Under the pieces are notes generated by a model. It was not told where the DNA came from and made no database searches. It was given only the letters and a program-made list of their open reading frames with translations. 8,015 nucleotides of DNA, taken from positions 1-8,015 of the forward strand of contig JAQTLJ010000055.1 of the NCBI GenBank assembly GCA_028714935.1, in the 5' to 3' direction. The position numbers and the translations under genes were made by a program. The stretch comes from Candidatus Margulisiibacteriota bacterium. Lineage in GTDB: Bacteria > Margulisbacteria > WOR-1 > O2-12-FULL-45-9. Positions 1 through 7,810 of the stretch are shown piece by piece. Positions within the stretch are counted from its first letter, which is position 1; each line of letters starts with the position of its first letter.

Positions 1-725
1 AGCCAGCCAGCGAACCGATCAGGGTTTTTTTAAGCCTTTCCCTGTTTGGCTTTGATCTTTCAATCACCTCGGCTGTGATAACGATCTGGACAGCGGCGGC
101 GATTATTTTTTTGATAACGTTTCTCGCCACCCGCCGGCCGTCAATTGTTCCGGGCAAACTGCAGAATTTTCTTGAGTTGCTCTATGAGGTTTTTGAGCAG
201 CAAACCAAAGATTTTTTAAAAGAGGAATCTGATAAGTGGCTGCCGTTTGTTTTTACGATCTTCAGTTTTATTCTGGTCAGCAATCTTTTGGGCTTGATCC
301 CCAATGTTTATGTGATCACCTCCAACATAAATGTGACGGCGACTTTAGCCGCGCTGGTCTTTTTGATCTACAATCTGGCCGGGATCAAGGAACACGGCCT
401 GGGCGGCTACTTTAAAGCTTTTATCCCGAAAGGGGTGCCGATCTTCATCGCTCCGCTGTTATTTGTGATCGAGATCTTTGGCCAGCTGGCGCGGCCTTTT
501 TCGCTGGCCATCCGCCTGTTCGCCAATATGACCGCCGGCCACCTGGTAGCGTTCACCATCTTATCCCTGATCTTTGTTTTTAAAAATATCTGGATCGCCG
601 GTTTTCCGCTGCTGGGGAGAGTGGCGATCAGCCTGTTCGAGGTCTTTGTCGCTTTAATCCAGGCTTATGTGTTCGCCTATCTGGCGGCGCTTTATATTGG
701 ACTGGCGATTAACGAAGAAACCTAA
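1..725 (+). CDS. atpB: F1Fo ATP synthase subunit a (5' partial)
   Basis: Membrane stator subunit that, with the c-ring, forms the two half-channels for the driving ion. The frame is open from base 3 with no start codon before GTG 75, and the residues ahead of that GTG (FGFDLSITSAV) match the conserved pre-helix segment of the family, so the gene begins outside the window and GTG 75 is not its start. Numbering from codon 75, the hydrophobic helices end in the signature RLFANMTAGH. Arg147 (513–515) is the essential arginine equivalent to E. coli aArg210, and Asn151 follows. Gln196 matches E. coli Gln252. His156 and Glu189 occupy the places of E. coli Glu219 and His245, the swapped arrangement also known from other lineages. 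atpE follows after 19 bp. Identification is secure; the N-terminus is missing. Confidence 0.96.
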   Translation, partial: PASEPIRVFLSLSLFGFDLSITSAVITIWTAAAIIFLITFLATRRPSIVPGKLQNFLELLYEVFEQQTKDFLKEESDKWLPFVFTIFSFILVSNLLGLIPNVYVITSNINVTATLAALVFLIYNLAGIKEHGLGGYFKAFIPKGVPIFIAPLLFVIEIFGQLARPFSLAIRLFANMTAGHLVAFTILSLIFVFKNIWIAGFPLLGRVAISLFEVFVALIQAYVFAYLAALYIGLAINEET

Positions 726-729
726 ATAA

Positions 730-736
730 AAGGAGG
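730..736 (+). promoter_or_regulatory. Strong Shine-Dalgarno of atpE
   Basis: AAGGAGG lies 8 bp before the atpE ATG and is the best match to the anti-Shine-Dalgarno in the window. This suits the c subunit, which is needed in many copies per enzyme while the other subunits are needed in one to three. The link to expression level is inference. Confidence 0.85.
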
Positions 737-744
737 GAAGAATA

Positions 745-960
745 ATGCTGGCATATCTTTCGGCAGGGATCGTTCTGGGGATCGTTGGGTTCGCGGCCGC
801 GTTTGGCATCAGCCATATCGGTGCGAAATCGGTTGAAAGCATGGCTCGTCAGCCGGAGGCGATACCCGACATCAGGATCGCCATGATCATTGCGATTGCG
901 TTCGTAGAGTCGATTGCGCTTTATGCGCTGGTCATCGCCTTCATGCTCTTGGCCAAGTAA
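745..960 (+). CDS. atpE: F1Fo ATP synthase subunit c (proteolipid)
   Basis: Forms the rotating membrane ring that carries H+ or Na+. At 71 residues it is slightly shorter than the E. coli protein (79). Two hydrophobic helices (about 4–27 and 43–70) flank the polar loop ARQPE (34–38), the family hallmark that contacts gamma and epsilon. Glu55 in helix 2 is the ion-binding carboxylate (E. coli Asp61). Ser56 and Tyr60 follow as in Na+-type rings, but the helix-1 position that is Gln in Ilyobacter is Ile22 and the Thr after Glu-Ser is Ile57. H+ use is therefore the more likely reading, without certainty. The helix-1 glycine repeat is weakened to Ala17, Ala19, Gly21, Ser23, and His24 in this helix is unusual. 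ATG 745 follows a very strong ribosome site; atpF begins 15 bp downstream. Confidence 0.96.
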   Translation: MLAYLSAGIVLGIVGFAAAFGISHIGAKSVESMARQPEAIPDIRIAMIIAIAFVESIALYALVIAFMLLAK

Positions 961-975
961 AAAGGAAGGGAAAAT

Positions 976-1470
976 ATGTTTGAGATTGATACCGGATTGA
1001 TCTTTTGGACAGCGCTCTCTTTTTTGATCCTGCTGGCCCTGCTGTACAAGCTGGTCTTTCCGCCGCTGCAGCGGATCCTCGGCGAACGCCGCCAGGCGAT
1101 CGAAGGCGGGTTGGCCAGGGCGAAAAAAGCGCAGGAAGAGGCGGAGGACCTGCTGAAAAAGTATCAAACGCAGCTCGCAGAGGCGGAAAGAACTACCGCT
1201 TCAATTTTGGAAGACGCCCGCCGCAAATCGCAAAATCTGCGCGATGAGACGTTAAAGACCGCGCAGAAGGAAGCGTACGAAGTGCTGGAGAATACCAGAA
1301 AGGATATCGATCTTTATAAAGAGAAAGCGCTGACCGATCTCAAAGCCGATATTGCCAGGATCATAGTGGAAGTAACTGGCCGTCTGGTCAAAAAAACGCT
1401 GAAGCCAGAAGATCATGCCAAGCTGATCGAGTCATCGATCGAGGAGCTGGAAAAGCATGCGCCGGGGTAA
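976..1470 (+). CDS. atpF: F1Fo ATP synthase subunit b (peripheral stalk)
   Basis: Stator stalk subunit that holds the alpha3beta3 head against rotor torque by linking subunit a to delta. The 164 residues match the family length. One N-terminal membrane helix (about residues 7–28, rich in Leu, Ile and Phe) is followed by the characteristic FPPLQRIL segment, then a long charged helix with many Lys, Glu and Ala (about 36–145) that should form the coiled coil. A short C-terminal part, VGR-like VTGRLVKKTL, is the usual delta-binding end. The ATG is preceded by AAGGAAGG (962–969). A single b gene is present, so the stalk is probably a b2 homodimer and not a b/b' pair; I see no second copy here. The last 14 bp overlap atpH. 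Confidence 0.95.
   Translation: MFEIDTGLIFWTALSFLILLALLYKLVFPPLQRILGERRQAIEGGLARAKKAQEEAEDLLKKYQTQLAEAERTTASILEDARRKSQNLRDETLKTAQKEAYEVLENTRKDIDLYKEKALTDLKADIARIIVEVTGRLVKKTLKPEDHAKLIESSIEELEKHAPG
1441..1446 (+). promoter_or_regulatory. Shine-Dalgarno of atpH inside atpF
   Basis: GAGGAG lies 10 bp before ATG 1457 and within the end of atpF. It supports the overlapping start and translational coupling of b and delta, the two partners of the peripheral stalk. Confidence 0.6.
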
Positions 1471-1993
1471 ATTTGAGCTGAATTACGAACAGGTTTACCG
1501 TGACGCCAAAGGGCAAGGAGCGGAGTTGCAGCTTGAGGATGAACTGTACAGTTTTTCCCGGCTGATCCGCGAGCATTACGAGTTCAAGCTTTTTCTGGAA
1601 GACCCGCGACTTGCGGCGGAATATAAAAAAGGAAAACTGAAGGAGTTGTGTCCTCCCGGCACCACGAACAATTTCTTTTCCGTCGTTACTATGCTGATCG
1701 ACCATGGCCGTGAAGAATTGATCGAGGAGCTATCCAAAAATTTTACGAGGAGACTGTTTCAGGACGAGGGAGTTTTGTTCGGAGAGGTCTCTAGCGTTGC
1801 CGCGGTGCCGGTAAAAGCGCAAGCGCGCCTGCAGTCGATCATGAGCAGGGTTGCTGGCGCGCCGGTCAAGCTGCGGTACAATTTTGATCCGGAATTATTG
1901 GGCGGGCTATCCGTAAAGTTCATCAACGGCAAGATGTGGGACGCCAGCCTCAGGCGTGAGCTGGCCGACCTGCGTTCAGCGATAGTTAAGTAA
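1457..1993 (+). CDS. atpH: F1Fo ATP synthase subunit delta
   Basis: Caps the top of the F1 head and joins it to the b stalk. At 178 residues it has the normal length. The C-terminal region is clearly of the family: an Asp-Pro-x-Leu-x-Gly-Gly-Leu stretch ([10 protein letters not shown]) followed by a Trp-Asp-Ala-Ser-Leu-Arg-x-x-Leu motif ([12 protein letters not shown]), matching the usual D.S...RL..L ending. The N-terminal helical domain is divergent: the common RYA-x-AL start motif is replaced by [11 protein letters not shown] (9–19), so identification rests on the C-terminus, the size and the operon slot between atpF and atpA. ATG 1457 overlaps atpF by 14 bp and has its own ribosome site. 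The stop TAA (1991–1993) touches the atpA ribosome site. Confidence 0.92.
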   Translation: MRRGKFELNYEQVYRDAKGQGAELQLEDELYSFSRLIREHYEFKLFLEDPRLAAEYKKGKLKELCPPGTTNNFFSVVTMLIDHGREELIEELSKNFTRRLFQDEGVLFGEVSSVAAVPVKAQARLQSIMSRVAGAPVKLRYNFDPELLGGLSVKFINGKMWDASLRRELADLRSAIVK

Positions 1994-2003
1994 GGGGAGT
2001 CGG

Positions 2004-3521
2004 ATGGTTGATTTTCTTAATGTTGAAAAAGTTTTAAAAGAAATAAAGCAGGACATTGCCGCTTTCCGGGCCGAGATCAAAGCAGGCGAGGTTGGGTTGG
2101 TCACCGAATCGGGCGACGGGATCGCCCGGATCACCGGCCTGCCGGGCGCCATGTCCGGTGAAATGATCGAATTTTCCACCGGCGTCTACGGACTGGTCTT
2201 CAATCTTGAACTGGAAGAAGTTATTTGCGTCCTGCTGGGGGCTCATACAGCGGTGGTTGAAGGGGACACTGCCAGCTGCACTGGCCGGATCATGTCGGTG
2301 CCGGTCGGCAACAAGCTCTTGGGCAGAGTGGTCAACGCCCTGGGGCAGCCGATCGATGGCAAAGGAAAGATCGAAACCGACCGGTTTCGGCCGGTTGAAC
2401 TGCCGGCGCCGGCGGTGATCGACCGCTTGCCGGTAGATAAACCGCTGCAGACCGGCTACAAGCTGATCGACGCGCTGATCCCGATCGGCCGCGGCCAGCG
2501 GGAGCTGATCATCGGCGACCGGTCTTCGGGGAAAACCGCGATCGTGGTCGACACGATCATCAACCAGAAAGGGAAAGATGTTATCTGCGTCTACGTTGCG
2601 ATCGGACAAAAATCATCCAGTATCGTTTCGCTGGTGAGCAGGCTCGAAGCGGCGGGCGCGCTTGATTATACGATCGTAGTTGATGCCCCGGCTGCTGATC
2701 CGGCTTCGCTCCAGTATCTGGCGCCTTTTGCCGGCTGCGCCATGGCGGAAGAATTTATGTACTCCGGCAAGGACGCCCTGATCATCTATGACGACCTGAC
2801 AAAACACGCAGCCGCCTACCGGATGCTTTCTCTGCTCTTGCGGCGCCCGCCGGGGCGTGAAGCTTATCCCGGGGACGTTTTCTATCTCCACTCGCGGTTA
2901 TTGGAAAGAGCGGCGCGCTTGAGCCCGCAAAAGGGGGGCGGATCGCTGACCGCGCTCCCCCTGATCGAGACCCAGATGGGCGACATTTCGGCTTATATCC
3001 CGACCAACGTGATCTCGATCACCGACGGGCAGATCTTCTTGGATACTGACCTGTTCAATGCCGGCATCCGCCCGGCGGTCAATGCCGGCACTTCGGTCTC
3101 CCGGGTCGGCGGTAAAGCCCAGATCAGCGCGATGCGGCGGCTTTCTTCCCACCTGCGGATCGACATGGCGCAGTTCCGCGAAAAGCAGGCGTTTGCGCTT
3201 TTCTCCACCGAGCTTGACAAAGAAACGAAGGTCCAGCTGCAGCGCGGCCGGATCCTAACGGAGATCATGAAACAGGTTAATTACCAGCCGATGCCGGTGG
3301 CCGAGCAGGTCGTCATCCTCTATCTGGCGACGAATGGATTTTTAGACAGCCTGGAGCCGGAACGCATCAAGCTTTTTGAGAGCCGTTTCCTTAATTATTT
3401 GCAGACAGAGAGCCCGGAGATTATCTCTGAAGTTGAAACCACCGCTGATTTCAGCCCGGACTGGGAGCAGAAATTAGGCCGTGCGGTCCTGGCCTTCAAG
3501 GAAAAATTCAAATATGTCTAA
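2004..3521 (+). CDS. atpA: F1Fo ATP synthase subunit alpha
   Basis: Non-catalytic nucleotide-binding subunit of the head; it supplies the arginine finger to each beta site. The 505 residues are typical. An N-terminal helix (1–25, delta contact) leads into the beta-barrel domain. The P-loop is GDRSSGKT (171–178), with Lys177 the nucleotide lysine. Walker B is LIIYDD (259–264). The core [12 protein letters not shown] (280–291) and HSRLLERAA (296–304) are nearly invariant in the family. SVSRVGG (364–370) contains Arg367, the equivalent of E. coli alphaArg376. One oddity is Ser174 in the P-loop, where the family normally has Gln (E. coli Gln172). The start ATG 2004 follows GGGGAG (1994–1999). The last 8 bp overlap atpG. 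Confidence 0.98.
   Translation: MVDFLNVEKVLKEIKQDIAAFRAEIKAGEVGLVTESGDGIARITGLPGAMSGEMIEFSTGVYGLVFNLELEEVICVLLGAHTAVVEGDTASCTGRIMSVPVGNKLLGRVVNALGQPIDGKGKIETDRFRPVELPAPAVIDRLPVDKPLQTGYKLIDALIPIGRGQRELIIGDRSSGKTAIVVDTIINQKGKDVICVYVAIGQKSSSIVSLVSRLEAAGALDYTIVVDAPAADPASLQYLAPFAGCAMAEEFMYSGKDALIIYDDLTKHAAAYRMLSLLLRRPPGREAYPGDVFYLHSRLLERAARLSPQKGGGSLTALPLIETQMGDISAYIPTNVISITDGQIFLDTDLFNAGIRPAVNAGTSVSRVGGKAQISAMRRLSSHLRIDMAQFREKQAFALFSTELDKETKVQLQRGRILTEIMKQVNYQPMPVAEQVVILYLATNGFLDSLEPERIKLFESRFLNYLQTESPEIISEVETTADFSPDWEQKLGRAVLAFKEKFKYV
3498..3502 (+). promoter_or_regulatory. Shine-Dalgarno that sets the atpG start
   Basis: AAGGA lies 11 bp before ATG 3514 and inside atpA. It favours ATG 3514 over the upstream in-frame GTG at 3481, whose extra 11 residues do not resemble a gamma N-terminus. 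Confidence 0.55.
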
Positions 3522-4341
3522 AGTTATTCAACTGCGCCGGAAACTGGCCAGCATCGGCCAGATCAATAAGATGACCGAAGCGATGCAGGTGGTGGCGGTA
3601 GCACAGCTAAAAAAGGTCCAGATGCGGCAGAAAGCCGCCTGGCACTATCGGCTGGAATATGAACGTTTAGCCGGACGGCTGGGATCTCAGGCGGCCCCTG
3701 CCGCTGAAAAAGTCCGGCCGGTCCAACTGATATATTTACTGGCTTCAGAACGGGGGTTCTGCGGCAGTTTTAATGAAAGCCTGGTCAATAAAGCGCGAGA
3801 ATACAGCGGCGCAGAATTTATCGTCATTGGGAACAAAGGCTGCGAGGCGGCCAGGGAGGCCGGCCTGGGAAACGTCAGGAGCCAGATTAAAACTGAATGG
3901 GGGATGAATTTTGAGGCAATCGCCGGCAAGGCAATGGAAGCTTACGATCTTTACCGCAGCGGCCAGGTCAGGGAAATCCATTTATTGTTCAATGAGTTCA
4001 GATCAATGCTTTTCCAGGCACCGCGCCTGGCCCAGGCGTTGCCTTTCGATTTTACAGAAGCAATGAACCTGTCGGACAGCTATATTTTTGAACCGGCGCT
4101 TGAGGAGATCAGGCAAACAGTTGAATTGAATTATCTTAAAGCTTTATTTTATGACGCTTTTATGCAGACGAGGCTGGGCGAAGTGGCGGCGCGGCTGATG
4201 ACCATGCGCGGGGCGGCGGACAATTCCGCAGAGATGATGGATGAACTGAAGATCAAATTGAATAAGGCGCGGCAGGCGATGATCACCGGTGAATTGTCGG
4301 AGATACTCAGTTCTTTTGAGATCTTAGCGGAGGAAGAATAA
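3514..4341 (+). CDS. atpG: F1Fo ATP synthase subunit gamma
   Basis: Central rotor shaft that couples ring rotation to the beta catalytic sites. Starting at ATG 3514 the product has 275 residues, a little under the usual 285–290. The N-terminal helix begins [14 protein letters not shown] and contains MTEAM (20–24), the counterpart of the family ITKAM motif; Met24 matches E. coli Met23, while Glu22 replaces Lys21. The central Rossmann-like part starts with [11 protein letters not shown], a variant of the common TSDrGLCGgfN. The C-terminal helix carries VAARLMTM, then [12 protein letters not shown] and [10 protein letters not shown], which are the strongly conserved rotor residues. Its start overlaps the end of atpA by 8 bp, suggesting coupled translation; atpD follows after 3 bp. 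Family assignment is firm even though several normally fixed positions differ. Confidence 0.95.
   Translation: MSKVIQLRRKLASIGQINKMTEAMQVVAVAQLKKVQMRQKAAWHYRLEYERLAGRLGSQAAPAAEKVRPVQLIYLLASERGFCGSFNESLVNKAREYSGAEFIVIGNKGCEAAREAGLGNVRSQIKTEWGMNFEAIAGKAMEAYDLYRSGQVREIHLLFNEFRSMLFQAPRLAQALPFDFTEAMNLSDSYIFEPALEEIRQTVELNYLKALFYDAFMQTRLGEVAARLMTMRGAADNSAEMMDELKIKLNKARQAMITGELSEILSSFEILAEEE
4329..4334 (+). promoter_or_regulatory. Shine-Dalgarno of atpD
   Basis: GGAGGA lies 10 bp before ATG 4345 and within the last codons of atpG, giving beta its own strong ribosome site. Confidence 0.65.
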
Positions 4342-5744
<1,403 letters not shown>

Positions 5745-5745
<1 letters not shown>

Positions 5746-5990
5746 TGTCAACATTCATACTGGAGATCTTGACGCCGGATAAGCTGCTGTTCCAGGGCAG
5801 AGCCAGCGCCTTGAGCGTTAAAGCGGTTGACGGCTGGCTGCAGGTCCTGCCGCGGCACGCGAACTACATGAATCTGCTAACAGCCGGCGAACTTCGTTTG
5901 CAGACCGAAGACGATACCCGCCTGAAGATTCAACATGGCGGAGGGGTGCTTGAGGTTTCAAAGGAGAAGGTTTCGGTCCTAGTGTCTTAG
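5745..5990 (+). CDS. atpC: F1Fo ATP synthase subunit epsilon, short form without C-terminal helices
   Basis: Rotor-foot subunit that binds gamma and the c-ring. The product has 81 residues against roughly 130–140 in most bacteria. It covers the whole N-terminal beta-sandwich: FILEILTPDKLLFQG at the start, then GWLQVLPRHANYM (30–42, the usual G-x-ILPGHA region), LLTAGELRL, and GGGVLEVSKEKVSVL (65–79, matching GG-x-LEV...VTVL). It ends there, just where the E. coli protein would enter its two-helix C-terminal domain, which in other bacteria rises along gamma to inhibit ATP hydrolysis. Downstream DNA belongs to pckG on the other strand, so no detached C-terminal part was found. The clean domain boundary suggests a natural short form and not decay. 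Binding to gamma and assembly should remain; inhibition by epsilon should not. Confidence 0.93.
5979..5990. other. Convergent 12-bp gene overlap, atpC/pckG
   Basis: The atpC stop TAG (5988–5990) lies inside the pckG coding strand, and the pckG stop (CTA on +, 5979–5981) lies inside atpC. No intergenic DNA exists for a terminator, and I saw no convincing hairpin with a T-run on either strand close to this junction. Transcripts of the two units probably overlap at their 3' ends. Confidence 0.9.
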
Positions 5991-7757
5991 CCTCTTTTCC
6001 AGCGCTTTCAGTTCTACCCACATCTCTTTTGGCAGGTCTTTGCCGAAGGTTTTAAAGAACTCGTCTACGCCAGCGGCCTCTTCTTTCCAGTCTTTCTTGC
6101 TGATGGCCAGAAGCTTTTTCATGTTCTCGCGCGGAGTGCGGAGACCGGTCATGTCAATATCATTCTCGTGCGGCAGGTAGCCGATCGGGGTTTCCACCGC
6201 GTCAACCTCACCTTTGCAGCGGCTGATGACCCACTCCAGGACGCGGAGATTTTCACCAAAACCAGGCCACAAGAAATTGCCGGCTTCGTCTTTTCTGAAC
6301 CAGTTGACGTTGAAGATCTTGGGCGGCGGGGTCATCTTTTTCCCCATCTCCAGCCAGTGTTCAAAATAATCACCCATGTTGTAGCCGCAGAAGGGGAGCA
6401 TAGCCATCGGATCGCGGCGAACTTCGCCCTGTTTCCCGAACTGGGCGGCGGTCCGCTCCGAAGCCATCGTGGCGCCGACGAAGACGCCGTGCTGCCAGTT
6501 GAATGATTCGTAAACCAGCGGGGCTAGCCTAGCTCGGCGCCCGCCGAAAATAATCGCCGAGATCGGCACGCCATGATGATGTTCCAGCCGGTTAGTGACG
6601 GACGGCACGTTCTTGATCGGGACGGTAAAACGGGCGTTGGGATGTGCTGCCAGCTTCGGTTCGCCATGCTCATCGACCATCCCCGGCTTCCACGGTTTCC
6701 CCTGCCAATTGGTCCCCTCGGCCGGGACCGGCGGGTCGCCGCCCTCCCACCAAACGGTCTTGTCCTTTTTCAACAGTACATTAGTGTAGATCGTATCCTT
6801 CCGGATCGCGGCCATGATATTGGGATTGGTCTTGGTGTTGGTACCAGGCGCTACGCCAAAGAGGCCGTATTCCGGGTTGACCGCCCAAAGTTTGCCGTCG
6901 GTATCGATCCGCATCCAGGCAATATCGTCGCCGACGGTCCAGATGCGGTAGCCTTTTCTCTTGAGCCCTTCGGGCGGCAGCAGCATTGCCAGGTTGGTCT
7001 TGCCGCAGGCGCTGGGGAAAGCGGCAGCGATATAACCGATATGGCCGGACGGGTCCTCGATCCCCATGATCAACATATGTTCGGCCAGCCAACCTTCTGT
7101 CCGCCCGAGATAGCTGCCGATGCGGAGCGACAGGCATTTCTTGCCCAGCAGCACGTTGCCGCCGTAACCTGAACCGACGCTCCAAATGGCGTTATCTTCC
7201 GGGAAATGAAGGATCAAACGGCGGTTGACGTCCAAATCCGCTTTGCCGTGCAGGCATTTAGTGAATTCGCCGTTGGTCTTTTCCAGCTGGTCAAGCACTG
7301 CTTTACCCATGCGGGTCATGATCCGCATGTTGAGGACAACATAGACGCTATCGGATAGCTCAACGCCTATTTTACTGAAAGGTGACCCGACCGGGCCCAT
7401 GGAATAGGGGATAACATACATCGTCCGGCCGCGCATCGAACCCTTGAAGATCTCGCCGGCGCGGCGATAACCCTCTTCAGGTGGCAGCCAATTATTGGTT
7501 GGCCCGGCTTCCCGCTTACTTTTGGTGCAGATATAGGTTAGGTGCTCCGTACGGGCGACATCATTGATCGCCGTGCGGTGATAGACGCAGCCGGGGAGTT
7601 TCTTATTGTTTAATTTGGTCAGCTCGCCGGTCTTGCAGGCCTCTTTTTCGAGGCGGGTTTTTTCTTTTTCCGAGCCGTCGCACCAGACGATCCTGTCCGG
7701 CTTGCACAGTTCGGCGCACTCTCTTACCCATTTGGCTAGTTTTTTGTGACTGGTCAT
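5979..7757 (-). CDS. pckG: Phosphoenolpyruvate carboxykinase, GTP-dependent
   Basis: Converts oxaloacetate plus GTP to phosphoenolpyruvate, CO2 and GDP, linking the TCA cycle to gluconeogenesis; it can also run in reverse to fix CO2. The 592 residues are close to the family's usual 600. The kinase P-loop is FPSACGKTN (247–255) with the reactive Cys251 typical of the GTP class; the ATP class has a different loop. By comparison with the rat enzyme, substrate and metal residues are present: Arg69 (Arg87), Tyr198 (Tyr235), Lys207 (Lys244), His227 (His264), and Asp277/Asp278 in GDDIAWM. FGGRR (404–408) and FLWPGFGEN (495–503) match the active-site arginine and guanine-binding region. The N-terminal WCDGS (25–29) confirms a full-length start at ATG 7757. 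No ribosome site precedes it; a promoter −10 lies 6 bp upstream. Confidence 0.97.
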   Translation of the reverse strand: MTSHKKLAKWVRECAELCKPDRIVWCDGSEKEKTRLEKEACKTGELTKLNNKKLPGCVYHRTAINDVARTEHLTYICTKSKREAGPTNNWLPPEEGYRRAGEIFKGSMRGRTMYVIPYSMGPVGSPFSKIGVELSDSVYVVLNMRIMTRMGKAVLDQLEKTNGEFTKCLHGKADLDVNRRLILHFPEDNAIWSVGSGYGGNVLLGKKCLSLRIGSYLGRTEGWLAEHMLIMGIEDPSGHIGYIAAAFPSACGKTNLAMLLPPEGLKRKGYRIWTVGDDIAWMRIDTDGKLWAVNPEYGLFGVAPGTNTKTNPNIMAAIRKDTIYTNVLLKKDKTVWWEGGDPPVPAEGTNWQGKPWKPGMVDEHGEPKLAAHPNARFTVPIKNVPSVTNRLEHHHGVPISAIIFGGRRARLAPLVYESFNWQHGVFVGATMASERTAAQFGKQGEVRRDPMAMLPFCGYNMGDYFEHWLEMGKKMTPPPKIFNVNWFRKDEAGNFLWPGFGENLRVLEWVISRCKGEVDAVETPIGYLPHENDIDMTGLRTPRENMKKLLAISKKDWKEEAAGVDEFFKTFGKDLPKEMWVELKALEKRLRH

Positions 7758-7791
7758 GGTTACATTATATCATATTTACAAGGGGCGACAA
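7758..7791 (-). promoter_or_regulatory. pckG promoter, predicted leaderless
   Basis: Read on the − strand: a −35-like TTGTCG (7786–7791, 4 of 6 consensus), a 16-bp spacer, a perfect −10 TATAAT (7764–7769), then 6 bp (GTAACC) and the pckG ATG. A start about 7 bp past the −10 would fall on or next to the A of the ATG. No Shine-Dalgarno-like sequence precedes the gene. Confidence 0.7.
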
Positions 7792-7810
7792 ATTATAGTA
7801 TAATAACTAC
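7775..7810 (+). promoter_or_regulatory. tig promoter, predicted leaderless
   Basis: TTTACA (7775–7780, 5 of 6 consensus), an 18-bp spacer, a perfect −10 TATAAT (7799–7804), then 6 bp (AACTAC) and ATG 7811. The nearest purine-rich stretch, AAGGGG (7780–7785), is 25 bp from the ATG and too far to act as a ribosome site. This promoter is interleaved with the divergent pckG promoter: each −35 lies in the other's spacer. Confidence 0.72.

Noticed and set aside
25..31. Run of seven T as a terminator or slippage site
   Set aside because: It encodes Val-Phe-Leu within the open atpB frame and no stem precedes it.
75..77. GTG as the start codon of atpB
   Set aside because: The frame is open upstream to the window edge and the residues before it (FGFDLSITSAV) are typical of subunit a, so the gene starts outside the window.
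745..960. Firm call of a Na+-driven ATP synthase from Glu-Ser...Tyr in subunit c
   Set aside because: The helix-1 Gln and the Thr after Glu-Ser, both part of the Na+ site, are missing, so the evidence does not support a firm Na+ assignment.
2034..2609. 191-codon open frame on the − strand inside atpA
   Set aside because: Asp/Arg-rich shadow of a conserved gene in a G+C-rich codon pattern.
3481..3483. GTG as the start of atpG
   Set aside because: It adds 11 residues unlike any gamma N-terminus and lies deep in atpA; ATG 3514 has a ribosome site and begins with the expected [11 protein letters not shown].
6031..6050. GGCA/TGCC hairpin followed by GGTTTT as terminator of the atp operon
   Set aside because: The stem has only four base pairs and the T-run is short; too weak to support.
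6573..7172. 199-codon open frame on the + strand inside pckG
   Set aside because: Antisense to an intact conserved PEPCK, Arg/Gly/Pro-rich shadow composition, no recognisable domain.
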